A DNA stretch of 64,000 nt, from positions 2,170,001 to 2,234,000 of the forward strand of contig NZ_JACCAA010000001.1 in NCBI RefSeq assembly GCF_013408415.1, read 5' to 3'. Below the pieces are notes generated by a model. That model was not told the DNA's origin. It made no database searches and was given only the letters and a program-made list of their open reading frames with translations. A program made the position numbers and the translations under genes. This document shows positions 17,091 through 25,076 of the stretch, one piece after another. Numbering within the stretch: the stretch's first letter is position 1; each line of letters starts with the position of its first letter. The stretch comes from Nocardioides daedukensis. GTDB lineage: Bacteria; Actinomycetota; Actinomycetes; Propionibacteriales; Nocardioidaceae.

Positions 17091-17437
17091 CAGCGCGCCC
17101 AATCCGAGTGCCGGACCACGGCGTCGACCGCGTGCTCGGCCTGGTTGAAGGCGACCTCGACGAGCTCGAGCGCGTGCTGGTTGGCCAGGCTGTAGAAGAC
17201 CCGGTTGCCGCCCTGGCGTGTGCTCACCACGCGACTCATCCGCAGCTTGGCGAGGTGCTGCGAGACGGCGGCCTGGGACTTCCCGACCTCCTCGGCGAGC
17301 ACGCCCACCGACTGCTCACCGTCGCGCAGGGCGAGCACGATCCGCACCCGGGTGGCGTCGGCGAGCAGGGAGAAGATCTCGACCGCCACGGGCAGGTGCG
17401 CGTCCAGCTCTTCATCGGTATATGCATGCATGCGCAT
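17090..17437 (-). CDS. ArsR/SmtB family metal-sensing repressor
   Basis: A winged-helix repressor of about 115 residues: LADATRVRIVLALRDGEQSVGVLAEEVGKSQAAVSQHLAKLRMSRVVSTRQGGNRVFYSL is the classic ArsR core. His and Glu residues in the last helix (NQHALELVEVAFNQAEH) fit a Zn/Co/Ni-type alpha-5 metal site; there is no Cys-box of the arsenic type. Three starts are possible: GTG 17479, ATG 17437 and ATG 17431. I prefer 17437 because a palindromic operator spans 17419-17440 and would otherwise lie well inside the gene. It is coupled to the CDF exporter. Confidence 0.85.
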   Translation of the reverse strand: MRMHAYTDEELDAHLPVAVEIFSLLADATRVRIVLALRDGEQSVGVLAEEVGKSQAAVSQHLAKLRMSRVVSTRQGGNRVFYSLANQHALELVEVAFNQAEHAVDAVVRHSDWAR

Positions 17438-17440
17438 ATA
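17419..17440. promoter_or_regulatory. putative ArsR operator overlapping the arsR start codon
   Basis: A 22-bp imperfect palindrome with perfect 7-bp arms TATATGC and GCATATA separated by ATGCATGC. It is strongly AT-rich compared with the surroundings. Size, symmetry and composition resemble known ArsR/SmtB-family operators. It covers both ATG candidates of the regulator, which points to autorepression and a leaderless or near-leaderless transcript. Confidence 0.6.
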
Positions 17441-17476
17441 GTGACGTAGGCGCGCGCCTCCCCGCAAGGGGTTGGA

Positions 17477-17739
17477 CACCTAACTGATGGGTGGGCGGTG
17501 TGCTCGAGGGCTCGCACAACCAACTGATGCCTTGGGCGAACTGCTGGAGGGGTCGCTCACCTAACTGATGCTTTGGGCCCCGTCAGAGGCACTTTCGGGC
17601 CCCAAATGCATCAGTTAGCTCGACTCCGGCTGCCAACGCATCAGTTAGGAACACGCCGTCCGACGAACCCATCAGTTGGTGCCGACCGAGCAGCCAACCC
17701 ATCACTTAGCGCCAGCGCAGGCACCAACCCATCAGTTAC
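17477..17739. repeat. array of eight AACTGATG/CATCAGTT units in converging orientation
   Basis: This roughly 260-bp stretch has no gene. On the plus strand three units of ACC(T/C)AACTGATG occur, with AACTGATG starting at 17482, 17522 and 17563. They are followed by five units in the opposite sense starting at 17609, 17639, 17670, 17700 and 17730 (CATCAGTTAG, CATCAGTTAG, CATCAGTTGG, CATCACTTAG, CATCAGTTAC). The second group has a 30-31 bp period. Units are only about 10-13 bp and spacers are unrelated. It lies between the 3' end of the MFS gene and the arsR promoter. Confidence 0.8.
17561..17618. terminator. strong stem-loop at the centre of the repeat array
   Basis: The arm at 17561-17581 pairs with 17597-17618: CTAACTGATGC then TTTGGGCCCC against its complement, with one mismatch and a single bulged A around a 15-base loop. 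It sits downstream of the minus-strand MFS gene and upstream of arsR, so it could stop MFS transcription. There is no clear U-run on either strand, so factor-independent termination is only a possibility. Confidence 0.5.
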
Positions 17740-17742
17740 CGA

Positions 17743-19263
17743 TCAGACTCGACCACGCAGGATCCGCGCCGCACCGAGAGCCACTGCGAAGCAGAGCACG
17801 CTCGCAATGGCTGCGGTGAGGGTCACCCCGGAGTCGAAGGCGTGGCCCGCGGAGGCGAGCAGGGCATCGGCCGAGGCGGTGGGCAGGTCGGCGGCGACCT
17901 CGACGGCACCGCCCATGGTGGCGCGTGCCTGCTCGGCTGCGCTCTCACCGACGGTCACCGGCACCGAGATGCCCTGGCGGTAGGCGAGGTTGAGCAGGCT
18001 TCCCAGCACGGCGGTCCCGAGCACGGCGCCGACCTCATAGGCAGTCTCGGAGACTGCGGAGGCGGCCCCCGCCTTGGCGGGAGGAACCGCGCTGAGCGCG
18101 AGGTCGTTGGAGACGGTCTCGGCCATTCCGACGCCCGCGCACACGACCACGAAGCCGACGAGCAGGGCGAGGCCCGAGCCGGTGTGGCCCAGGGCTGAGA
18201 CCACCAGATAGCCGATGGCGTTGAGCAGCACCCCGACGACCATCACCGGCAGCGCGCCGAAGCGGCGTACGAACGGCACGGCGGCCAGTCCCAGCACGAC
18301 CGTGACGACCAGTCCGGGCACCATCATCAGCGCCGCCTCGAGGGGCGAGTGGCCGGCGATCAGCTGCAGGTGCTGGGCGAGGAAGTAGATGAAGCCGACC
18401 AGCGCGAAAATGCTGACCAGGTTGACCATCAGCGCGACCGAGAAGATCGGGTTCGCGAACAGGCGTACGTCGAGCATCGGGTTGCGGCGCACCAGCATCC
18501 GGCGCACGAACGCGATGCCGCAGGCGAGACCGAACGCGGCGATCAGCATCGTGGTGCCGGTCGGGCCGTGGGTGGCCAGCTCCTTGATCGCATAGACCAG
18601 CGCGCCCAGCGCGCCCGTGACCAGGGCGATGCCGGCCGGGTCGATCGGGCCGGGCTCGGGGTCGCGGGACTCCGGGACCAGCCGCGGCGCCAGGACGAGC
18701 AGCGGGATCAGCACCGGCACCGCGATCAGGAAGATCGAGCCCCACCAGAAGTGCTGGAGCAGCCAGCCGCCGACGATCGGGCCGAGCGCCGCCCCGGCGG
18801 AGAAGCCGGACATCCAGATCGCGATGGCGGTACGCCGCTCCGTGGCGTCGGTGAAGATGTTGCGGATCAGGGAGATCGTCGCCGGCATCAGCATGGCGCC
18901 GAAGATGCCGAGCAGGGCACGGGCCACGATCAGCCATCCGGCGGAGGGGGCGAAGGCGGCCAGGGCGGAGACGGCGGCGAAGCCGATGCCGCCGGTGAGC
19001 AGGATCCGGCGGCGACCGAACCGGTCACCCAGGGAGCCCATCGTCACCAGCAGGGCGGCCAGCACGAGCGGGTAGATGTCGATGATCCAGAGGATCTGGT
19101 TGCCGCTCGGAGCCAGGGATCGCGACAGCGAGGGGACCGCGAAGCTGAGCGCGGTGTTGTCGATCGAGACCAGCAGCACCGGCAGCATGAGCACGCCAAG
19201 AGCGGCCCACCGCGCGCGGCGGGTGAGCTGCTCGGGAGCGAATTCGAGCTGGTGGATGGTCAC
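17743..19263 (-). CDS. MFS drug efflux transporter, DHA2 (14-helix) family
   Basis: A 506-residue MFS protein. Signatures are LLVSIDNTALSFAVPSL in helix 1, LGDRFGRRRILLTGG (motif A) and GFSAGAALGPIVGGWLL (motif C of drug:H+ antiporters). Length and hydrophobic profile fit the 14-helix EmrB/QacA group. The start is the GTG at 19263; the longer open frame would run through the operator and the divergent regulator's start. It is divergent from a TetR gene with a palindrome between them, so TetR control is likely. The last repeat unit of the array ends 3 bases from its stop codon. Confidence 0.87.
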   Translation of the reverse strand: MTIHQLEFAPEQLTRRARWAALGVLMLPVLLVSIDNTALSFAVPSLSRSLAPSGNQILWIIDIYPLVLAALLVTMGSLGDRFGRRRILLTGGIGFAAVSALAAFAPSAGWLIVARALLGIFGAMLMPATISLIRNIFTDATERRTAIAIWMSGFSAGAALGPIVGGWLLQHFWWGSIFLIAVPVLIPLLVLAPRLVPESRDPEPGPIDPAGIALVTGALGALVYAIKELATHGPTGTTMLIAAFGLACGIAFVRRMLVRRNPMLDVRLFANPIFSVALMVNLVSIFALVGFIYFLAQHLQLIAGHSPLEAALMMVPGLVVTVVLGLAAVPFVRRFGALPVMVVGVLLNAIGYLVVSALGHTGSGLALLVGFVVVCAGVGMAETVSNDLALSAVPPAKAGAASAVSETAYEVGAVLGTAVLGSLLNLAYRQGISVPVTVGESAAEQARATMGGAVEVAADLPTASADALLASAGHAFDSGVTLTAAIASVLCFAVALGAARILRGRV

Positions 19264-19269
19264 CCGATT

Positions 19270-19293
19270 ACTATACCGTCCGGCCGGTACAGT
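19270..19293. promoter_or_regulatory. putative TetR operator between MFS and TetR genes
   Basis: A 24-bp near-perfect palindrome whose arms are ACTATACCG and CGGTACAGT around a GC-rich centre; only two symmetric positions break the match. It lies 6 bases upstream of the MFS GTG and 46 bases upstream of the tetR ATG, the usual place for an operator that represses both divergent genes. Confidence 0.65.
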
Positions 19294-19339
19294 TACGAAC
19301 GAATCTGCGGTGACCTCCGCCACTGGATAGGGTCGCCCC

Positions 19340-19879
19340 ATGAGCCGCCCGCCGAAGGCCCGCAACAAGGCGCTGCTCGCCTATTGCGAGCTTCTCCGAC
19401 GCGACGGTGAGCGCGCCACCACGATCGATGCGGTGGCGGCTCGCGCGGAGCTGTCCAAGGGCGGAGTGCTCTACCACTTCCCCAGCAAGGAAGCGCTCGC
19501 CGAGGCCGCCCTCGAGGAGTTCCGCCTCAGCTGCGAGCAGGACCTGGCCAGCATGGCCGAGGCAGCAGAGGGGCCGGCTCGGCACTACGTGCGGACCTCG
19601 TGGACCAGCGGTTCCGACCTCGACACCTACTACATCGCGATGCTCCGACTGGCGCAGTCGTCGTGGCAGCCTGCGGTGGAGGCTCTCGAGTGGGTGCACC
19701 AGGCCTGGCTCGAGCTCATCCAGGAAGAGGTCGGCGACCGCTACGCCGCCGAGGCGATCATGCTGATCGGCGAAGGCCTCTACCACCACTCCTCCATGCC
19801 CGGCGAATGGTCTCGTGGCACCTTCGCCCGCTCGGTCGAGCACCTGCTGGAGCTCGTCGATCACCTCAAGCGCTCCTGA
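19340..19879 (+). CDS. TetR/AcrR family transcriptional repressor
   Basis: The 179-residue protein has an N-terminal TetR helix-turn-helix (TTIDAVAARAELSKGGVLYHFPSKEALAEAAL, about residues 30-60) and a variable C-terminal ligand domain. LSKGGVLYHFPSKEAL is the diagnostic recognition helix. It is divergent from the MFS exporter across a 76-bp gap holding a palindrome, so it probably represses that exporter and itself. It ends 56 bp ahead of the GMC oxidoreductase on the same strand. Confidence 0.9.
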   Translation: MSRPPKARNKALLAYCELLRRDGERATTIDAVAARAELSKGGVLYHFPSKEALAEAALEEFRLSCEQDLASMAEAAEGPARHYVRTSWTSGSDLDTYYIAMLRLAQSSWQPAVEALEWVHQAWLELIQEEVGDRYAAEAIMLIGEGLYHHSSMPGEWSRGTFARSVEHLLELVDHLKRS

Positions 19880-19935
19880 CTTCCAGGAGCTGAGCGGCAC
19901 TCGCGGAGCGAGGCCTTCCCACAAGGAGCACTGAA

Positions 19936-21567
19936 TTGGGTTCGCAACGCTTTGATGCCGATGTGCTCGTCATCGGCAGCGGGTTCGGTGGTGCAGTCAC
20001 CTCGCTGCGGCTCGCCGAGGCCGGGCACCGGGTGGTCTTGCTCGAGAAGGGGTCCCGGCACACCGACGAGGACCTGCTCCGCGCCCGCAAGGACCCGCGG
20101 GCCTACCTGTGGCAACCCAGCCTCGGCATGCGCGGCTTCTTCTGGCAGCGGATCCTCCGCCACGTCGCGGTGATCGGCGGCACCGGAGTCGGCGGCGGAT
20201 CGATCGTCTGGGCCGGCGTGCTCCTCGAGCCGCCGCGCGCGTTCTATCGCGACGGCGCCTGGGCCGACCTGCACGACGACTGGGAGAGCGAGCTGGCGCC
20301 CCACCTCGCCACCGCGTCAGCGATGCTCGGGCGGGCGCGCACGCCGTTCGTCGGCACGATGGACCACCACCTCGAGGACACGGCGCGGGCGATGGGCGCC
20401 CACTCGACGTACGGCCCGGTCCCGGTGGCGATCCACTTCGGTCGCGAGGGCGTCACCGAGCCCGACCCTTTCTTCGACGGCGCCGGCCCGGAGCGCACCG
20501 GCTGCCGCCTGTGCGGCGAGTGCCTGCTCGGTTGCCCCTACGGCGCGAAGAACCAGCTCACCCGCAACTACCTCTGGCTCGCCGAGCGCGCCGGCGCCCG
20601 GATCGAGCCGGAGTCGCAGGTCACCGAGATCGCGCCCCTGGCCGAGGAGGGGTACGTCGTCACCGTGCGGCACCCGTGGCGCAAGGAGCCGACGCGGACC
20701 CTGCGCGCGCGACGCGTGGTGGTCTCGGCAGGCGTGCTCGACACCGTCGAGCTGCTGCTGCGTTGCCGCGACGAGCTGGGAACCCTGCCGAACCTCTCGG
20801 CGCGACTGGGCGAGTCGGTGCGGACGAACTCGGAGGCGATCACCGCGGTCCTGCACGAACCGGGCACCGACCTGTCCCGCGGGCCGACCATCTCAAGCGA
20901 CTTCCACCCCGACGACGTCACGCACGTGACCCAGAACCGCTACATGGGTGGGTGGCACATGCGCTTCCAGCTCGGTCCGCTAGTCGATGGCCACCGGCCG
21001 CTGCGCCGGGCCCTGGCCACGTTGGCCGCCATCCTCTTCGGACCGCTGCGCCAGGCGCGCACGCTGGCCGGGCGCAAGCTGCTCGAGCGGCTCACGGTGC
21101 TGACCGTCATGCAGAGCACCGACAACGCGCTGCGGCTGCGGTTGAAGCGCGGCCGGTTCCTGAGATGGCGCAGCCACCTCAGCTCCGAGCTGCCCCACGG
21201 CGCGGCCGTGCCCAGCTATCTGCCGATCGCCAACGCCACCGCACGCACGATGGCCGAGGTCACCGGGGGCCGAGCGATGAACCTGCTCGGCGAGTCCGTC
21301 GGCGGCCTGTCGGTGACCGCGCACGTGCTCGGCGGTGCCGTGATGGGTGCCGACGCCGAGACCGGCGTGGTCGACACCAACCACGAGGTCTTCGGGCACC
21401 CGGGCCTCTATGTCGTCGACGGCAGCGTCATCCCCGCCAACCTGGGCGTGAACCCGTCGCTCACCATCACCGCGATGGCCGAACGAGCGGCCCGGCTGGT
21501 GCCGCCGCCTCCCAACGCCGAGCCCGCAATCCACATTTCCGCCCGACCCGTCCCGGAGACCCGATGA
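19936..21567 (+). CDS. GMC family oxidoreductase (cholesterol oxidase-like FAD enzyme)
   Basis: A 543-residue flavoprotein with the FAD Rossmann motif IGSGFGGAV near residue 13, an internal CRLCGECLLGCPYGAKNQLTRNY-type Cys-rich segment and the closing GLYVVDGSVIPANLGVNPSLTITAMAERAA region of the cholesterol oxidase branch of GMC enzymes. The start is TTG at 19936, supported by AAGGAG (19923-19928) 7 bases upstream. The substrate is probably a sterol or other alcohol, which is inference. Its stop overlaps the start of a small partner gene. Confidence 0.85.
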   Translation: MGSQRFDADVLVIGSGFGGAVTSLRLAEAGHRVVLLEKGSRHTDEDLLRARKDPRAYLWQPSLGMRGFFWQRILRHVAVIGGTGVGGGSIVWAGVLLEPPRAFYRDGAWADLHDDWESELAPHLATASAMLGRARTPFVGTMDHHLEDTARAMGAHSTYGPVPVAIHFGREGVTEPDPFFDGAGPERTGCRLCGECLLGCPYGAKNQLTRNYLWLAERAGARIEPESQVTEIAPLAEEGYVVTVRHPWRKEPTRTLRARRVVVSAGVLDTVELLLRCRDELGTLPNLSARLGESVRTNSEAITAVLHEPGTDLSRGPTISSDFHPDDVTHVTQNRYMGGWHMRFQLGPLVDGHRPLRRALATLAAILFGPLRQARTLAGRKLLERLTVLTVMQSTDNALRLRLKRGRFLRWRSHLSSELPHGAAVPSYLPIANATARTMAEVTGGRAMNLLGESVGGLSVTAHVLGGAVMGADAETGVVDTNHEVFGHPGLYVVDGSVIPANLGVNPSLTITAMAERAARLVPPPPNAEPAIHISARPVPETR

Positions 21568-22004
21568 CCACCGCACCCACCACCGTCCTGCAGGCCCGCC
21601 GTGCCTGGTCGAGCCTGCCCACGCCGGACCTTGCGAGCCTCGAGGGCCGCTGGGAAGCGTCCTTCCTGGCCCCGTTGCGCACCGTGGCTCCGCGCGGCCT
21701 CGGCCTGATCGGGCTGCCGCGGTGGTTCGGCAAGCAGTTCACCGGCGACACCGGGATCAACCTCCTCCACACCACCGGCGGTGGCCTCGAAGAGACGCTG
21801 CCGATGCGACTCGGCGAGGATGCCTCCTGGGCCGACCGGCGCCCGGTCGCGGTCGTCTCCTATGCCGCCGACGCCCCGCGCCCGTGGCGCTGGATCCGCG
21901 ACGAGGTGCGGATCCTGGACACTGACACCCTGCTGGGCATGACGTTCACCGACGGGCCCGGCGTACGCCGCCTGGGTCTGCCGTTCCTGCTGCGTCGGAG
22001 CTGA
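21564..22004 (+). CDS. hypothetical protein coupled to the GMC oxidoreductase
   Basis: A 146-residue frame whose ATG overlaps the GMC stop by ATGA, a strong sign of a real coupled gene. The segment LASLEGRWEASFLAP, then LPRWFGKQFTGDTGINLL, is reminiscent of small GXWXG/DUF4334-type lipocalin-like proteins, but the match is too weak to assign. No signal peptide or membrane helix is seen. It may assist the oxidoreductase or act on the same substrate; that is inferred from context only. Confidence 0.65.
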   Translation: MTTAPTTVLQARRAWSSLPTPDLASLEGRWEASFLAPLRTVAPRGLGLIGLPRWFGKQFTGDTGINLLHTTGGGLEETLPMRLGEDASWADRRPVAVVSYAADAPRPWRWIRDEVRILDTDTLLGMTFTDGPGVRRLGLPFLLRRS

Positions 22005-22015
22005 GCCTCAGCGAG

Positions 22016-23011
22016 TCACGAGCGGCCGTGCGCCGAGTGCCACTCCTCCAGCGAGGGCCCCTTCGGGATGATCCCTGAGGGGTTCACGTCTGTGTGCACG
22101 ACGTAGTAGTGCGCCTTGATCTGGTCGAAGTCGATCGTCTCGCCGAACCCGGGCGTCTGGAACAGGTCACGCGCATAGCCCCACAGGGCCGGCATCTCGG
22201 TGAGCTTGTTCCGGTTGCACTTGAAGTGCCCGTGATAGACCGGATCGAACCTGGCCAGCGTGGTGAACAGGCGTACGTCGGCCTCGGTGATCGCGTCGCC
22301 CATCAGGTAACGACGGTCGGTGAGCCGCTCCTCCAGCCAGTCCATCGCCGTCCAGAGCCGGTCGTACCCCGCCTCGTAGGCCTCCTGCGAACCGGCGAAA
22401 CCGCACCGGTAGACACCGTTGTTCACCTCGGTGAAGATCCGCTGCATCACCGACTCCATCTCCTCGCGGAGATCGTCGGGCCACAGGTCCGGGGCATCGG
22501 GCCGGTGGTGGTCGCGCCACTCGAAGAAGAGGTCGTGGGTGATCTGCGGGAAGTCGTTGGTGACCACGCCCTTGGTCGGTACGTCGACCATCGCCGGCAC
22601 CGTGATCCCGCGCGGATAGTCGGGGAACCGGGCGAAGTAGGCCTGCTGCAGGCGCTCGAAGCCGAGCACCGGGTCGACACCACCGGGGTCGAGGTCGAAG
22701 GTCCAGCTGCGCTTGTCGTGCGTGGGCCCGGGCAAACCGATCGAGATCACGTCCTCGAGGCCGAGCAGGTTGCGCACGATGATCGCGCGGTTCGCCCAGG
22801 GGCAGGCCTTCGCCGCGACCAGCCGATACCGGCCGGGCTCGACGGGCCACACCTGCACGTCGCGAGGACTGTCCTTCGACCCGCTCGGGAAGCGGTCGTC
22901 GAGTGGGTCGAGCGAGGACCCCGACGCCAGGATCCGGTCCGGGATGTAGTTCATGTCCCGGGCGAACTCCTGCCCCTTGCTGACATAGGTCGGGGTGTTG
23001 TCCTCGGTCAT
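22016..23011 (-). CDS. xi-class glutathione S-transferase / glutathionyl-hydroquinone reductase-like protein
   Basis: A 331-residue protein with the ACPWANR active-site motif (catalytic Cys near residue 70) and the large xi-class C-terminal helical domain (EVNNGVYRCGFAGSQEAYEAGYDRLW, YLMGDAITEADVRLFTTLARFDPVYHGHFKCN). Xi enzymes reduce thiol-conjugated hydroquinones. Actinobacteria usually make mycothiol rather than glutathione, so mycothiol may be the real thiol. It follows the DUF2510 gene with a 4-base overlap. Confidence 0.88.
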   Translation of the reverse strand: MTEDNTPTYVSKGQEFARDMNYIPDRILASGSSLDPLDDRFPSGSKDSPRDVQVWPVEPGRYRLVAAKACPWANRAIIVRNLLGLEDVISIGLPGPTHDKRSWTFDLDPGGVDPVLGFERLQQAYFARFPDYPRGITVPAMVDVPTKGVVTNDFPQITHDLFFEWRDHHRPDAPDLWPDDLREEMESVMQRIFTEVNNGVYRCGFAGSQEAYEAGYDRLWTAMDWLEERLTDRRYLMGDAITEADVRLFTTLARFDPVYHGHFKCNRNKLTEMPALWGYARDLFQTPGFGETIDFDQIKAHYYVVHTDVNPSGIIPKGPSLEEWHSAHGRS

Positions 23012-23922
23012 GAGCAGCGCGCTCCCTCGACCAGCCAGGTGCCCGACTCCTGGATCACCGAGTAGGTGCAGTTGCCGGTCTTCGGGGTGCTGCCGTCGAT
23101 CGTGAACGACTCGGTGGTGTCCACCTCGGCCTTCTCGCCGACCATCCGGGAGCCGGTGATCTCGTATTCGGCCGAGTAGCCGGGGTTCGGGGTGAAGCCG
23201 TCGCAGTCAGGGATTGCGGCCTCGGCCGCACCGGTGACGTGGCTCTTCATCGTCGGGCAGTCCTGCCGGGTGACCGCGTCGAGATAGCCGGTGACCGCAG
23301 TGACCGCCGGTCCGGCGTCGCCACCGGGCGCGGGGCTGGTCTGGGGGTCGATCGGCGACGTCGTGGGGTCGTCCGAGGTGGGCCCGTCGGTCGGCTCGTC
23401 GGTCGGCTCGCTGGACTGCGACGACTCGGGGTCGTCGGCCGACTTGTCGTCATCGTCGCCGCCGGCGATCAGGAAGGCGGCCACTGCGCCAGCGATGACC
23501 AGCAGGAGCACGGCCACGATGGCGCCGATGATCAGCGGGGTCTTGGACTTCTGGGGAGTGCCCTGACCCGACTGCCAGGGCTCCTGCCCCTGGGCACCGG
23601 CCGGTCCGCCCTGCCAGGACTGCTGCTGTCCGCCCTGCCAAGGCTGCTGGGCACCCTGTTGTTGGGCACGCTGCCAGGACTGCTGCTGGCCGTACGCCGA
23701 TTGCTGCTGCGCGCCGCCCTGCCAGGCCTGCTGACCCTGCTCGGGCTGGGCCTGCTCCGGCTCAGCCGGCTGGGCGGGCTGGCTGGACTCGGCGGACTGG
23801 CTGGGCTGGGCCGGGTCGACTGCCTCGCCCGAAGGCTGGGTCTGCTCGGTCCAGGCGTTGCCGTCCCAATAGCGGGAGTCACCATTGGCGTCCGGGTACC
23901 ACCCGGCAGGCGGATTGCTCAT
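23008..23922 (-). CDS. DUF2510 membrane protein with Gln-rich linker
   Basis: The 304-residue product starts with a DUF2510 module (PPAGWYPDANGDSRYWDGNAWTEQ), a short domain of unknown role common in actinobacterial membrane proteins. A roughly 90-residue Gln/Pro/Ala-rich low-complexity segment with QQQSWQ and GGQQQSW repeats follows, then one membrane helix (TPLIIGAIVAVLLLVIAGAVAAFL). An Asp/Ser/Pro-rich stalk leads to a C-terminal outside domain with two pairs of Cys (DCPT, PDCDG, NCTY, ARCS) that may form disulfides. The function is unknown. Confidence 0.8.
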   Translation of the reverse strand: MSNPPAGWYPDANGDSRYWDGNAWTEQTQPSGEAVDPAQPSQSAESSQPAQPAEPEQAQPEQGQQAWQGGAQQQSAYGQQQSWQRAQQQGAQQPWQGGQQQSWQGGPAGAQGQEPWQSGQGTPQKSKTPLIIGAIVAVLLLVIAGAVAAFLIAGGDDDDKSADDPESSQSSEPTDEPTDGPTSDDPTTSPIDPQTSPAPGGDAGPAVTAVTGYLDAVTRQDCPTMKSHVTGAAEAAIPDCDGFTPNPGYSAEYEITGSRMVGEKAEVDTTESFTIDGSTPKTGNCTYSVIQESGTWLVEGARCS

Positions 23923-23986
23923 GGGGACATGCTTTCACGTCACCGCGAACATTGGCGCCAACCTCAGCCGTTGGTCCACCCTGGCT

Positions 23987-25072
23987 TCACCGATCGAAGG
24001 CCGCGGCCACCGCGATCAGCCTGTCATTGGCCTCCACCTCACCGATGCTGGCGCGCACGCCCTCACCGGCAAACGGGCGTACGACGATTCCGGCGGCGTC
24101 GGCCGCCTCGGCGAAGGCGGTCGTCCGCTCACCCAGCTCGAACCAGACGAAGTTGCCCTGCGCATCGGGCACGTCCCAACCCACCTCGCTCAGCCCGGCC
24201 ACGACGCGGGCACGCTCGGCCACCAGCTCCTCGACCCGCTCGAGGAGCTCCGCCTCGGCATCGAGGGAGGCGATCGCGGCGGCCTGGGCGACACCCGAGA
24301 CACCGAAGGGCAGCGAGACCGCCCGCAGCGCGGTGGCCGTCGGCTCCTGGGCGACGGCGTACCCGACCCGGAAGTTGGCCAGGCCGTAGGCCTTGGAGAA
24401 GGTGCGGGTGAGCACCACGTTGGGATAGGTGCGATAGAGCGCGATCCCGTCCACGGCGTCGTCCATGCGGACGAACTCGACATACGCCTCGTCCACGACC
24501 ACCAGCACGTGGGAGGGCACCCGGTCCAGGAACGCGACCAGCGCGGAGTGGGAGACGGCCGGCCCGGTCGGGTTGTTCGGGGTGCAGACCATCACCACCT
24601 TGGTGCGCTCCGTGATCGCGGCGAGCATCGCCTCGAGGTCGTGCTCGCCGGTCGCCGTCACCGGCACCCGGACCGAGGTGGCCGCCGCCGCGGTGACCGC
24701 GATCGGGTAGGCCTCGAAGGAACGCCAAGCGTGGACCACCTCGTCGGCGGGGTCGCAGAACGCCTGCAGCACCTGATAGATCAGACCGACCGAGCCGGTG
24801 GCCAGGGTGAGGTCCTCGACCGGCACGTCGAGCCGCGTGGCCAGGGCCGCGAACAGGTCGACGTTGCCCATGTCCGGATAGCGATTCATCCGCGACACCA
24901 CCTCGGAGACCGCCTCGACCACGCCCGGGAGCGGCGGGTAGGGGTTCTCGTTGGAGCTCAGCTTGTAGGTCGTCAGTCCCTCGCGGGCGACGGGCGGCTT
25001 GCCGGGGACATAGGCAGGGATGGCGCCGATGTTGGCCCTGGGCTGGGGGATGCGGGAGGACTGTCCGGTCAT
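23987..25072 (-). CDS. hisC: histidinol-phosphate aminotransferase
   Basis: A 361-residue fold-type I PLP aminotransferase: KLSSNENPYPPLPGVVEAV near residue 38, NPTGPAVS, a DEAYVEF motif, and the PLP lysine in TFSKAYGLANFRVGY near residue 226, all typical of HisC/Pat. HisC converts imidazole acetol phosphate to histidinol phosphate; the closely related actinobacterial aromatic aminotransferase Pat looks alike. No other histidine genes are nearby, so an aromatic aminotransferase role is a real alternative. It is followed by a separately transcribed gene. Confidence 0.85.
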   Translation of the reverse strand: MTGQSSRIPQPRANIGAIPAYVPGKPPVAREGLTTYKLSSNENPYPPLPGVVEAVSEVVSRMNRYPDMGNVDLFAALATRLDVPVEDLTLATGSVGLIYQVLQAFCDPADEVVHAWRSFEAYPIAVTAAAATSVRVPVTATGEHDLEAMLAAITERTKVVMVCTPNNPTGPAVSHSALVAFLDRVPSHVLVVVDEAYVEFVRMDDAVDGIALYRTYPNVVLTRTFSKAYGLANFRVGYAVAQEPTATALRAVSLPFGVSGVAQAAAIASLDAEAELLERVEELVAERARVVAGLSEVGWDVPDAQGNFVWFELGERTTAFAEAADAAGIVVRPFAGEGVRASIGEVEANDRLIAVAAAFDR

Positions 25073-25076
25073 GCGG

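Noticed and set aside
17477-17739. CRISPR array, because of regular ~30-bp repeats
   Set aside because: Units are only 10-13 bp, change orientation in the middle, spacers are about 18-20 bp, and no cas genes are nearby.
23550-23760. Tandem DNA repeat in the DUF2510 gene
   Set aside because: The CTGCCAGG/CTGCTG repetition is explained by the Gln/Trp/Gly-rich low-complexity linker of the protein.
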